From Spirogloea muscicola (Eukaryota; Streptophyta; Zygnematophyceae; Spirogloeales; Spirogloeaceae): a stretch of 18,562 bases of DNA. The stretch lies in the NCBI GenBank assembly GCA_009602725.1, contig WELB01000010.1:1150727-1169288 (forward strand), written 5' to 3'. The position numbers and the translations under genes were made by a program. Every line of letters begins with the position of its first letter. The first letter of the stretch is position 1. Below, in pieces: positions 1-9,445 of this stretch. A model generated the notes under the pieces. That model was not told the DNA's origin. It ran no database searches and saw only the letters and a program-made list of their open reading frames with translations.

Positions 1-3000
1 CACTCAGACGCTCCCAGAGACGAAACAGATAGGAGCCGAGCCTGGCCTCGAGCATCCCCTTGGAGGAGACTCCGGAGATGCTCCAGTGGTTGCTCGTCTG
101 CAGCACGGGAAAAGCGCAGTGGATTTTAACATCAGAAACGTCAGCCCAGGCAGCAAAACTAACAGGCTCATTCAGCAGAGGCGGGTATGCGGCAAAGAGG
201 TCCAGTTGGCATGCTTTGAGAGTCACTTGGAAAGGCAGACTCCCCTGAACCACTTTACTGACGTGAGGCGCCAATACACGTTGTTGCTCAAGGAGGAATC
301 GTCCAGATACGGACGAGGCCACCTTAGCCAGCAGCCAAGGTACACTGGTCTGCATAAGCGGACCAAGGGGCGACAACCAAGCCCACCGTAATGTATGGGC
401 AGCGTACATTGCACCAGTGCTGCTGGAGACTGCTCTAGGAGTGGGTGAGCAATTCTGTCAGCAAGGCATTGCTGAAGCTTGACATCAATGGATGCATAGA
501 TAGCATCCAAGCTGACCGACGGTGGGACCGTACGCAGGAGGTAACACAGCCGCTGTGCCACACTCCTGGTCAAAATGGCCACTGCCAACTGAGAGTCCCC
601 AAGGCCTGGGAGCTCTGGCAGGACCTGCATGTATCCTTGGAGACGAGCAAGGACAGCAACCTCCGAGAAAGACGGGTCCCCTAGTGGCACTCCCAAGATC
701 CTCAAGCCGCCCTCTGGAGTCTGACAAGATGTAGGCAACGAGGAGAAGAGGAAAAAAGGGATGCCAATGGGGGACCAGGCGGAGCACTTAGCCGGATTTA
801 CCCCAAGCCCGATAAGCTGGAGCTGGTGCTGAAGCGTGCCGAAAGCTTGCAGCACCTCCACTGGGGGGCCGAGGAGCGCGGTATCATCCGCGTAACTCGG
901 AAGAAGAACGCCAGGGTGAGCGCTCGCCGTGTTGCGCAAAGCACGGTGATGCGCCAGAGCGAAGAGAAAACCACGCATGGGATCACCTTGCCGTGTCCCC
1001 GTCTTTGACTGCAAAACAGCCAGAGAACTCCCTGCCCCCCACAACAATGCAGATAGCGAGCCATACGTGCATCGGAAGTGAGGGAGGAGGGTGGGAAAGT
1101 ACAGCCTTAGCTCCTCGGCAATAACTTGCCGATCCACGAGGTCGAAGGCATTCCGTACGTCCAAGCTCAAGGCCAGCCAATGGGGGTTGATATCCAGTGC
1201 CGCTCGTACCCCGTGCACCAGGGTCTCAGCGCCAGCACGCATCACAGCACCAAAGTGGTGGGGATGGAAGTGCGCCTGGGCATCGTCCTGGATCTGCATG
1301 ATTAGGGTGCGCCCCACGAGGCGCGCCAGAGCCTCCCTTATCGAGATAGGGCGCACTCCGCCGTTGTCCTTCTGAGAAGCAATGAGATTACTTGTGCAGA
1401 GGACTGCGCCTACACGTTGGGTGAGGTGTCCACGTGCAACATGTTGTGCGACCCTAAGCAGCAGATTGAAATCCTCCGAGTCGTCCTCCCCATACAGCTC
1501 CTGCAAGTGCTTAAAGAGCATGCCCGATGGACCCCCGGCGACTGCCTTGCGGCTACTCACAATTGCCCGACGGAAGGCAGCCGAGTCCAGGTCCACCAGT
1601 TGAGCAGGCGTGGAGCTCTCCATCCATGTATCTACTCTTCGCGGGGCCGGAAAATGGAGCTGCTCGAGTGCGGACAAGGTTGCCGCATCATGCGGTGCTG
1701 GTGTGGAGGGCTTCAAGGCTTGGGCAGCCCTGCCAAGGTCGCGGGCTCGTCCGAATCGGATGGCACGTCGCTTGCCCGCCTCCTTCATATCGGATTCCGA
1801 CGGAATGGGCCGATAGTTGGCTTGCGCGAGTTGCGCAGCCGCTTGGTGCTTTGCAAGTAGCAGCTGCCACTCCCCACCTTCAAACAGGTGGAGGCGCAGC
1901 AGCAGCTCCTTGCGACCTGCCTTCCCCTGCGGCATGCGGCCAAGCAAGAGTCGCGGAAACAATACAAACACAGCCCATGCAGCCTCATCCTCGCTGTCCC
2001 GAGCCAGACGTGTCAGGAGGGGCCGAAGGGCTCGCCGTATGTGAGGCCGGGCCCAATACGGGATGTGTCGTAGGAGCTGCGTGTTGGTCGTCAGCAGGAT
2101 CTCGGAGACGTCCACGCTCTCCGCCCACCGCCAGTGTTCTGCCGTAGGCCCTGGTGGTGGTGTTGGCATTGCCCCTCTTGAAGGGGCTCTGCGAGCCCGA
2201 GCGGTGGCGGATGCCTCTGCCTGCTGCGCCTCTCTGTTAGCAAAACGCACGCAGGCCCGCTCATGCGAGCTCAGACCCACCTTGGAGGCACAGCGCCGCC
2301 GGCAGAGCCGGCAGCGGAGCTCCACAGGCGGGCAAGAGGTTGCCTCCGCAGGGGGCCGGAGGTCCTCTTGGCCCTGCTCCCATTCCCCAGCAGCTGCTGA
2401 TACAGCGGGATCGCCAGCCACGGGCCCATCAGCATCACTTGCGCCACTGCCACCACTCGCCGAACCCATGGCGACAACCACTTCCAAGCGCCGCCTGGCT
2501 CCTCTGCTGCGGCGACCTCCCCTCCAAGATGCAGGGGGGTTTGCGGAAGTCGTCTGCCCTGCAGACGCGGGAGAGGTGCACGGAGTTGGTTGTGGGTGGG
2601 CTTCGCAGCCCGTAAGTAGAGCAGCATGAGAAGCAGTGGGAGAGGATACTGGGGGAGGGGGTCTTGTGCCCCTCTCCATGTTGCCCTCCTCCACGGCAAT
2701 CTCGGATGGTGTGGGGGCCGTGGTCGGGACAGCCGTCTCGTCCATCCCTGAGCCTAATGGGGCCTGGGACGAGCGCGTAGCGCAGCAGCTCCTGGAGCTC
2801 CGGTGCACTGCTCTCGCGCCGGCCGCCAGTGCGCCTTCCTCCTCGGCACAAGTGAGCCGAGGGTTAGAACGCAGCGGGCCGAGCCAGCTTGTGAGCTGGG
2901 CAGCCGGAATCATGTCCCCCGCACGAGGCTGTGCAAGCTGCCTAGGTGCCATATACTCCCTCGCCACCGCCGTGGCCGCTGCGGCGCACGGCGTGGCATG

Positions 3001-3261
3001 AGGGACCCCGCCAGCTGGGGACCGCGCCGCGGACGGCACTCTGCGCGGCGAGCTCCGAGGAGCGCGCCGCGCAGGTGCGCGCCGTGCCTTCGCAGGGGGC
3101 GGCATGCGCGCCCGGCGGCGCTCAGGTGCTCGAGCGCCCCGGGGGGTGGCGAGGCCCCCCGGGGGGGGCGGCGGCGCCGGCGGCGAGCTAGGGAGCCGTT
3201 GGAGGAAAATCTCGTGTATTTGAAACGAAGGCCAAATGGCCAAGTACAAAGGCAAGCACAT
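1..3261 (-). pseudogene. LINE-type reverse transcriptase polyprotein, frameshifted and cut by the window edge
   Basis: This is the ORF of a non-LTR retrotransposon, which would copy element RNA into DNA at a nicked target. The open frame runs 3261 to 223 (1012 codons). A Pro/Ala/Arg-rich N-terminus is followed by a C-x2-C-x12-H-x3-C finger at about residues 317-337 and then the reverse transcriptase. Visible RT motifs are motif A LDVRNAFD with Asp at about 701, motif B RQGDP at about 757, and the YADD catalytic box at 790-793. The finger-plus-RT order resembles R2/NeSL-type elements with a restriction-like endonuclease at the C-terminus. That C-terminal part is not visible in this copy. Near position 300 the frame appears shifted by one base: a second frame opens there and stays open to base 1, whereas the original frame ends at the stop at 223. 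The true start codon is uncertain, because several in-frame Met lie downstream of 3261. The RT assignment is strong; the clade is inference. Confidence 0.88.
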
Positions 3262-3288
3262 CTTGAGACCTACATAATCTACAGTAGA

Positions 3289-3315
3289 TTGACCCGCTCA
3301 GAAACCACGGGTCAA
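3289..3315. repeat. Perfect 8-bp inverted repeat at the end of the endonuclease remnant
   Basis: TTGACCCG at 3289-3296 and CGGGTCAA at 3308-3315 are perfect inverted copies around an 11-nt loop. The TGA ending the remnant's last open frame (3298-3300 on the minus strand) lies in the loop. Position and symmetry would suit a 3' RNA hairpin of the element, but this is inference from one copy. Confidence 0.5.
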
Positions 3316-4260
3316 AACATAGAGGTCGCTAACCGATGCCTGGATACTAGATGGCAGATACGAAGCCCTTCTGGCACCAACTAGAGCACGCCCAGCTTTC
3401 TTGTGCAAAGCATTAGCCTGAGCACGCTGCGAACAGGCCGAAACTCGTCGTCGCAACAACGACAGATAAGCAGCTGGCAAGCCCATCTCAGCCGGGAACA
3501 CATCTGCATGTCGTGTGTAGCCTAGATTGGCTATGTTTTGAAGGAGAGTAAGGAACGAGGACCTAAGCAGCCAAAGATGTCGATTGCCACTAGCAAGAGC
3601 TGATCACATCGGGGGTAATCGGAGTAGTGCTGCAACTTTCTTTGTTCAGCACTGCCCACTGCGTGGCCAGCGATGTGTGTCGATGCTGGACCTTTATAGG
3701 CCTCCGTAACCACAATATCGACCAAAGCCCTTGGTCCTCCACCAGGTTGCACGCCCACAATGTCAAGTGTGCGGCGATGATGACGTCCCTGGGCATCCGT
3801 GGTGATAGGCATGATGTTGTTCACTTCCACGACCGCACGGTACCCGGCGTCGCGCATCAAACCCGCCAGAGCATCACGGAGGAGGTTGTGGATGCCCACC
3901 ACTTCTGGTCCAGTGGGGCATCGCAGCATGTGAGTGGCGAGCTCAGCACTCTCTGCACGGAAGCGGCACTCGCACTGGCGCACCCCAATCAGGCAGTTAG
4001 GTGGGAGGCCGAGGGAGAGTTGAAGCAACGTCCGAAAGGCCTCGGAGCTGATGCTGAAGGCGCTGGCCACGGCGTGTGAGGTGATCCAGTCTGTGGCTCC
4101 AGGTGTGGCGAGGGAAGTAAGTCTTGCCAGGGGGAGAGGGGAGCGAAAAGCCAAGCCGGGAACAGGGTGCAGCACTTCCTGGAGGCTCGGTCCTTTGGGT
4201 CCTGTGTCCTGCTACCGCATGCGATTGTCTATGTTACTCCAGCGCTCCCAAAGGAGCCAC
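3298..4260 (-). pseudogene. 5'-truncated LINE copy: C-terminal zinc knuckle and restriction-like endonuclease, broken
   Basis: This is the C-terminal remnant of an R2/NeSL-like retroelement, lying upstream (in minus-strand sense) of the RT ORF. The main open stretch is 4175-3531. With residue 1 at 4175, a knuckle C-x1-C-x11-H-x3-C spans residues 68-86. A restriction-like endonuclease signature follows, with Asp138 and Asp153 separated by 14 residues (LDIV ... LVDIVV). The same frame extends upstream to about 4260 but contains an in-frame TAG at about 4214. After the stop at 3531-3533, a neighbouring frame continues the protein-like sequence to a TGA at 3298-3300, so a second frameshift lies near 3540. 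A short LWER-x-S stretch near 4245 matches the last visible residues of the RT copy at the window edge. This suggests the remnant starts at about the point where the other copy is cut off. It is non-functional as it stands. Confidence 0.75.
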
Positions 4261-4288
4261 AGGCCAGGCTGTTTAGGCCCCTCCATCA

Positions 4289-4363
4289 TTTGGCCCCTTC
4301 GAACGTTTGTCAACTCTTTTTCGGGCTGGCTTTTCACTGCCCTTGCCCCCGTGGGGAGTGCCA
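4289..4363 (-). repeat. Dispersed repeat, copy 1 (matches 11098-11170 in opposite orientation)
   Basis: Read on the minus strand, this segment aligns by eye with 11098-11170 on the plus strand over about 75 bp, at close to 88 percent identity with two single-base gaps. Shared blocks include ACGGGGGCAAGGGC, AAGCCAGCCCGAAAA and TTCGAAGGGGCCAAA. Both copies can be read as the peptide GGKG-x-EKPARK, so the repeat may descend from a coding segment of an unrecognised element. The copies are about 6.8 kb apart. Confidence 0.7.
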
Positions 4364-4397
4364 CTTCTTCTTGCCCCGATGGGGAGTGCCACTTCTT
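4342..4397 (+). repeat. Tandem duplication of a 28-bp unit
   Basis: Two adjacent 28-bp units, 4342-4369 and 4370-4397, share TGGGGAGTGCCACTTCTT and the preceding CTTGCCCC; they differ at two adjacent positions in between. The first unit overlaps the dispersed repeat at 4289-4363. This looks like a local duplication. Confidence 0.75.
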
Positions 4398-4624
4398 CTG
4401 GGCAGACAGGGCGCTCTTAGGGACCCCGGGTTAGCAGTAAGAAGGTCAGATGAGCTGAGGGGAGGAGGAGCAACCCCGCTGCGCAAGCCAGCGGCGCTGC
4501 TGCAAGGGCGCGACCGGCGCGACGGTGCAAAGCAAGCGCTTTGCATCTGGCTGGCTTTCACAGCCGCTATTTACTTATCAGCAGCCGTACTTCGTCTTCC
4601 CGCGCAAGCGGCCCCGCGGGCCGG

Positions 4625-7600
4625 ATGCCGGAGCCCGCGGCGGCGGCGCTCTTGCCGGCCGCCGCCGCCGAGGAGCCCGACGCCGTTGCCTCTAGCGCCG
4701 CCGCCGCCGCCGCCTCCGCCGCCGCCAGTGCCACCCCGCCGCCGCCGCCGCCACACACCCCCCTTTTCGTGCACATTCCGTTATCGCCGGACGGTGGCGG
4801 CGGCGGCCGCAGGGGCCGCCCCAATGGCGACTTCACCTTCCGGACGCCGCCGAGCCCCTTTGCGTACGCCCCGGCGGCCGCCGGCCCGCCGCCGGAGCTT
4901 CGCGGCAGCTCCTCGCCGGCCTCCGCGTCCGGCGCCCAGTGGCGGTCGCCGTACTCCGGCCACGGCCATCCGGAGGGCCGGCCTGGCGCTGCCGCCGTGG
5001 AGCACTCCATCTCCTTCAGCGAGGCCCGCGATCGCAGCGGCAGCGTCGGCGGGACGTACCCGTTGGACGTTGGCTCCGTTAGCAAGCCCAAGGTGCGGCG
5101 CGTGCCTCTCCTTTGTCAGTTGCTCCGTTAATTTGGTCTTTCTTATATCAATTCATCAAATACCAAATAGTGATTGATTACAAATTCAGTTACGACCAAG
5201 GAATGGGCTGCAGAGGAGCACCCTTACCTGCTATCTAGTCGTGTCAAGTTGTACATTTTGGAACAGCCAGTCTGTAGTTAAGTGCATCAGTATGTTGTTT
5301 TGCGCGGCTGGGCTTCCAACACTGAGGGCCGGTCCAGCGACAGGCCGCGCAAAGGCACCGCCGAGTCGGCCAGCTCGTGAGCTTGCTCAACGGCATCCTC
5401 TACCGAGGCCGCGACACGCGACGCCTCCTCATACTCATCCTGCTCAATGTGGCCTACTCGGCGATCGAGCTCCTGATCGGCCTCTTTGCTGGCAGAATCG
5501 GTAAAAGGCTGTGCATCACTCTATGCTCTTGAGCTGGCTAGCACTGCTTCAGATCCTCTGTGATCAAGTTAGCATCTACCTTAGTGAAAGCATCCTTCGA
5601 CTAGAGCTCTAGCTGGGCAAGCTTGCTGGAGCTGGATGTCTGCATGCTGGATTGATGCTAGAGCAAGCGGCAGGGTTTAAGTGTTGGTGTCTAGGTTTGA
5701 GGGCTTAGGGTTATTGGTGGTATTTGCTGCACAGCTGCAGCCATTTGGCTGTACATCCTGCAGCTGCCTGCTCGTGGTTGCCTCGCCTACCTGCAGAGTT
5801 GGTGTCGGACTCGTTCCACCTCACGTTCGGCTGCGCGGTGCTGCTCTTCTCGCTGCAGGCGATGGTCTGGGGCCGCCAACAGCCCAACTCACACTTCACG
5901 TACGGGTGAGGCCTCAAGCCTCATGCCTTCAACGTTATAAGTGACTCCGCTTCGCAAGCACCTCGTCAGAGCCTCGAAGGTCAAACACAACACAAATCAT
6001 GGCCCCTCATGTATACCTGCACACACCACCCCTTGACTTAGGCTCTTATCAGTCAGTCCATATTCCAGCAATGTGATGACCCAGCATTCTTTAAACACCG
6101 TCAGACTATGAGCTCAGGTGTGCAGATTGTCTCCAGCCTGGGCTCAGGGACTGGTAACCTTCAAGCTGCTGTCTGATGCATATGAGGACTTGCGTTAAGG
6201 TGTCAAGTCAACCGTCTCTTGCAAGATGCTTGAGACTTTCCCTGCAAACTGAACGCTTCGCGACGCTCACCTCATGCAGCTTTGAGCGGGTAGAGGTTCT
6301 TGCTGCCTTCACAAATGCAGTGAGTGCACGCGTGCGCTCCTTCACCGTATGCATGAACCATGCCATAGCCACCCTTTTCACCCTGATCTCCAGCTTCTGC
6401 AGTACTGTTGCCTTCACACCATGTGACCTGCTTGAAATTTACCAATGAAGTGATGACATTCATCCTCTGCTGGTGCAGCTATTCCTCGTCTTTCTATCGT
6501 TCTCACTCTCTGTTGAGGCTCTCCATGCCTTCCTTGAAGCAGAGGCGGAGCACAAGTGAGTACATGCTTTTGACCTGCTTTCTAAGTACCACATCTTTTG
6601 TCTCTCTTGTGACTTCGAAGATACATCTGCTCTTGGCACACCTTTGTAAATTCACTACTCAAAGTGACCTTACTTGCTCTTTCGGCATATCCCTTGAACA
6701 AGCATGCTCAGTTGGCTCCCAATTTGTCGTTGATGGCCAGACACTACCTGATTGTGTCAGCTGTTGCGAACCTGCTCATCAATTTACTGGGCGTGCTCTT
6801 TTTCCGGCAGTACGCCCGTGTCCATGTTGGTGAGTCAATCACTTCTGTACTCTGGAGCCACTTGAGCCACTTGTACACCTGCTGTAACAGCCTTTGCGTC
6901 CAAAATACTGCAAAAATAAGCAAGCAATTAAAAGTCTGGACCAAACGCATCCAGCAGCTTCATGAACACGGGGCATTGCTGTTGAAGCGTTATACTGCAG
7001 CTTTGTGAAACTGTATAAGGTCAGGTCAGGAGGCTACTTACTGTTAACCTACTTCTCAAGTAGCTACGACTAGATCTGGTTGCCATTGTGTCCTGTTATC
7101 TCAGGCATGTCTGGCATATGCAGTATACAGAAGGCCGCAGGACATCAATCAACATGCCATCTTTCTCCACGTCTTCTCAGATTCCATACGAAGGTGAGCT
7201 AGACAAGCTGAGCACTTTCAGTGATCGTACTGACGCGATTGGAGTAGCCAATTGCGCACAAACATCATGTATATTCCACTTTTTAGGACAGCCTTGCACT
7301 TCACAGTGCTGCCACTCAAGATGTTCTGCCATCTAGACTATCTGATTGCAGTACCCAGAGCTATTGTCGTGCTATATGTCTATCCAAAGGAAATATATTG
7401 CTCTTGCTAATAAAGTATGCCTCGTTCCTCCAGCGCTGGCATCGTCCTTGCATCCTGGTTTCTGGCAGTAGGGTAAGCGTGCTACACCATCACTCTGATC
7501 AACAAGATAATTGCAGATCAGCATTGTTGTGCCGCTCAGTCATTGTCATTCTTTCAAGTCTGGTGACAGGGCTCGACCTTTCCGCCAATCTTCCTGGGCC

Positions 7601-8694
7601 TGGTATTTGATTTTGTTGCCTCATTCTCCAGTTGTCTTTTTTCGGAGTTTGCAGTTTGTTGTAGGAGTGTCTGTACCGTTGTGATAGCTTTTCCACTTCT
7701 ATACAAGAGTTGAGGATGTTTTCCAGCAATTGGGAACTGCAGCTCGCATTGATGCACTGAAATGTCCTTTGGCCTGTGAGTACCCCGCAGCTTTGAGTAT
7801 GCCGACACCCTCTGCCTGGGCCTCGTGGCAGCTGTCATACTGGCCATCACCCTACCGCTTCTCAAAGCTTCGGGAGGTTTGCTACTCCAGATGGCGCCTG
7901 CTGGCATCTCTGAGACAGCCCTCAACAAGTGCATCCGGGAGGTATGCAACGCCTTGCATCAGTGTTCACTCCTTATTGGCTTTGGAGGCAACCCTTTTGT
8001 GTTCTCTCTGTACAGTAGCTTTGGCCTACCATGGATGCCATTGTGGTGCACTTGTGAATGACCACATAGTCATCGTAGAGTTAATGTGCCAATGATTTGG
8101 CTGTAAGGCTGCAAGTGCAGTCCAGGTAGGAGGCAGCATTGTGTAAACGCTCTGCCAATACTCCCGGTCTGTTGTTCTTTGCAGGCTGGTGCTGCAAAGG
8201 GCGTGGTAGAGTGTTACAATGCTCGTTTCTGGTCTATGGTTCCTGGCCGTATAATTGGCACTTTGGCACTCCGAGTACGTTGTCAATCGCATAATGCTTG
8301 TGCATGTGTCCTATTTCAGCTCGTGCAGAATTTCGCCACTTGCTGACCATTTTGTGTAGCTGTAGCTGACTTGTGTGCTTTCCTGATGCTGGGAGTCGAC
8401 TGGGTCAGCTGTGTTTTGCATCATACGGTGGACTTCCCTTTAAATCAGGATAAGTAATTAGTCCAGTGTTTTCAAGGGCTTTAATGTATCGAAATTCAAA
8501 TATATCGCAGTTGTTCTTGTAACGTATTTCGCAGTTTCTTATGATTGTAAGACGATTGGGGTGTTTATGTTCTTGCATGGTCGTGGCAGGTGCAAGAGGG
8601 GACGGATGAGCAAGCCGTTTTGCAGCATGTCCATGGGATATTCAATGATGTAGGAGTTGGAAACCTTACCGTACAGATTGAAGTTATTAGTTAA
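4625..8694 (+). CDS. MTP12: CDF-family zinc transporter, MTP12/ZnT5-7-like, 11 exons
   Basis: This is a cation diffusion facilitator, expected to move zinc into Golgi or other secretory compartments in exchange for protons. Exons inferred from frame, phase and conservation: 4625-5092, 5338-5500 (start could be 5344), 5797-5905, 6280-6319, 6479-6555, 6741-6829, 7124-7193, 7434-7472, 7791-7941, 8185-8274, 8590-8694. Together they give 466 residues and end in TAA. All donors are GT. The start is the first in-frame ATG. Residues 1-156 form a Pro/Ala/Gly-rich extension without a recognised domain. The membrane region follows: TM1 about 185-206; TM2 with H218 in HLTFG; the YGFERVEVLAAF segment 246-257; TM3 about 261-275; TM4 about 288-307; TM5 carrying H331-x3-D335; TM6 about 357-378. 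A cytosolic C-terminal domain ends in LTVQIE. The TM2 motif has Gly222 where active CDF proteins have Asp, and the TM4-TM5 loop lacks a His-rich tract. Both features would suit a partner subunit of a heterodimer, as known for plant MTP12 with MTP5. Confidence 0.9.
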
Positions 8695-8914
8695 CACTGA
8701 AATGTACACTTGATTGTAGTGGTTGACAAGGAAGTTGAGTATGTGGAGATATTGTTGTTCCTTTTAAATCATTCAGGTTTCGAATAGGCATAGAGGTTCA
8801 ATGTAGCTCACAAATTGCATAACAATTGTTCTGAATGTAGCTCAGAGTTTTCGCATGGTCATTTTTTCCATCGAAAATTCAAGTCCATGTTATCGAACAT
8901 CAGCTGATCTGACA

Positions 8915-8919
8915 TGTAA
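8915..8919 (+). terminator. Candidate TGTAA polyadenylation signal of the zinc transporter
   Basis: TGTAA is the common polyadenylation signal in chlorophyte nuclear genes. This one lies about 220 nt after the transporter stop codon. Other TGTAA copies occur further downstream (for example near 9170), so the choice is tentative. Confidence 0.4.
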
Positions 8920-9277
8920 AAACAGGGTCATTTGTCATGTATGCAGTTGTGTGGATTGTGTATTCAAATCATTCCTGAGGGATCTTATTACATAATGTAC
9001 ATAAAGATCGATTGACATATGTTGCGTCAGCAGGTAGTGTAGCTTAGCAACTACTGTTAAGCAGGGATGTAGAAAACACCGATAATCACAGCTTAGGCAC
9101 TTGAGAAACTCTTTAGGTACAATTTTGTCTTTTTGAGCTTGGATGTGTCTAAGTTTAACAAAGTGATTTGTAACTGCAGTGATACTAAGCACAGGTTGAG
9201 ATTACTCTCTCCATGACATGAGTTTCAGAAAGTTCTCTTTCACAATTCACAGAAGTAATTGTACAGTTGCAGAAAGC

Positions 9278-9282
9278 TTACA
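9278..9282 (-). terminator. Candidate TGTAA polyadenylation signal of the LEA gene
   Basis: TTACA on the plus strand reads TGTAA on the minus strand, about 164 nt after the LEA stop. That is a plausible 3' UTR length for an algal gene. Confidence 0.4.
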
Positions 9283-9445
9283 GCTTGGCAAGTTCATCTT
9301 GATCCGAAAATCCTACAGCAACATTGGCTGCTGCCAGCATTAGCTGCAGCTTTTTGCACAGTGCTGTATCCATCTTTTCAGGGTACTAATTGGCAAAAGG
9401 CACTAGTCTCATGAAAAGCAACAGAACTAGAGGGCAGGCTTTTGT

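Larger units (their letters stand above)
1..4260 (-). mobile_element. Two degenerate LINE copies arranged head-to-tail
   Basis: Both pieces read on the minus strand. The endonuclease remnant (4260-3298) comes first and the finger/RT ORF (from 3261) second, which is the reverse of the order inside one element. The simplest reading is two insertions, with the 3' end of the truncated copy abutting the 5' end of the next one near 3262-3297. No poly(A) tail, target-site duplication or precise element ends could be recognised. The left copy continues beyond the window. Confidence 0.6.
4261..4624. other. Region between LINE remnant and zinc transporter start
   Basis: I see no gene here. The left part holds a dispersed repeat (4289-4363) and a tandem duplication (4342-4397). 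The right part, just before the transporter ATG, presumably contains its promoter and 5' UTR. It includes the short hairpin GGCTGGCTTTCACAGCC at 4549-4565, similar to hairpins at 10436, 11386 and 11566. No convincing TATA box was seen. Confidence 0.4.
8695..9445. other. 3' intergenic region between convergent genes
   Basis: About 750 bp, visibly more AT-rich than the flanking exons, lies between the stops of the zinc transporter (plus) and the LEA gene (minus). I see only candidate polyadenylation signals here and no ORF resembling a known protein. Confidence 0.6.

Noticed and set aside
4567-5091. Long minus-strand ORF opposite exon 1 of the zinc transporter
   Set aside because: It is an antisense shadow of GCC-rich codons and the translation is only Ala/Gly/Pro runs.
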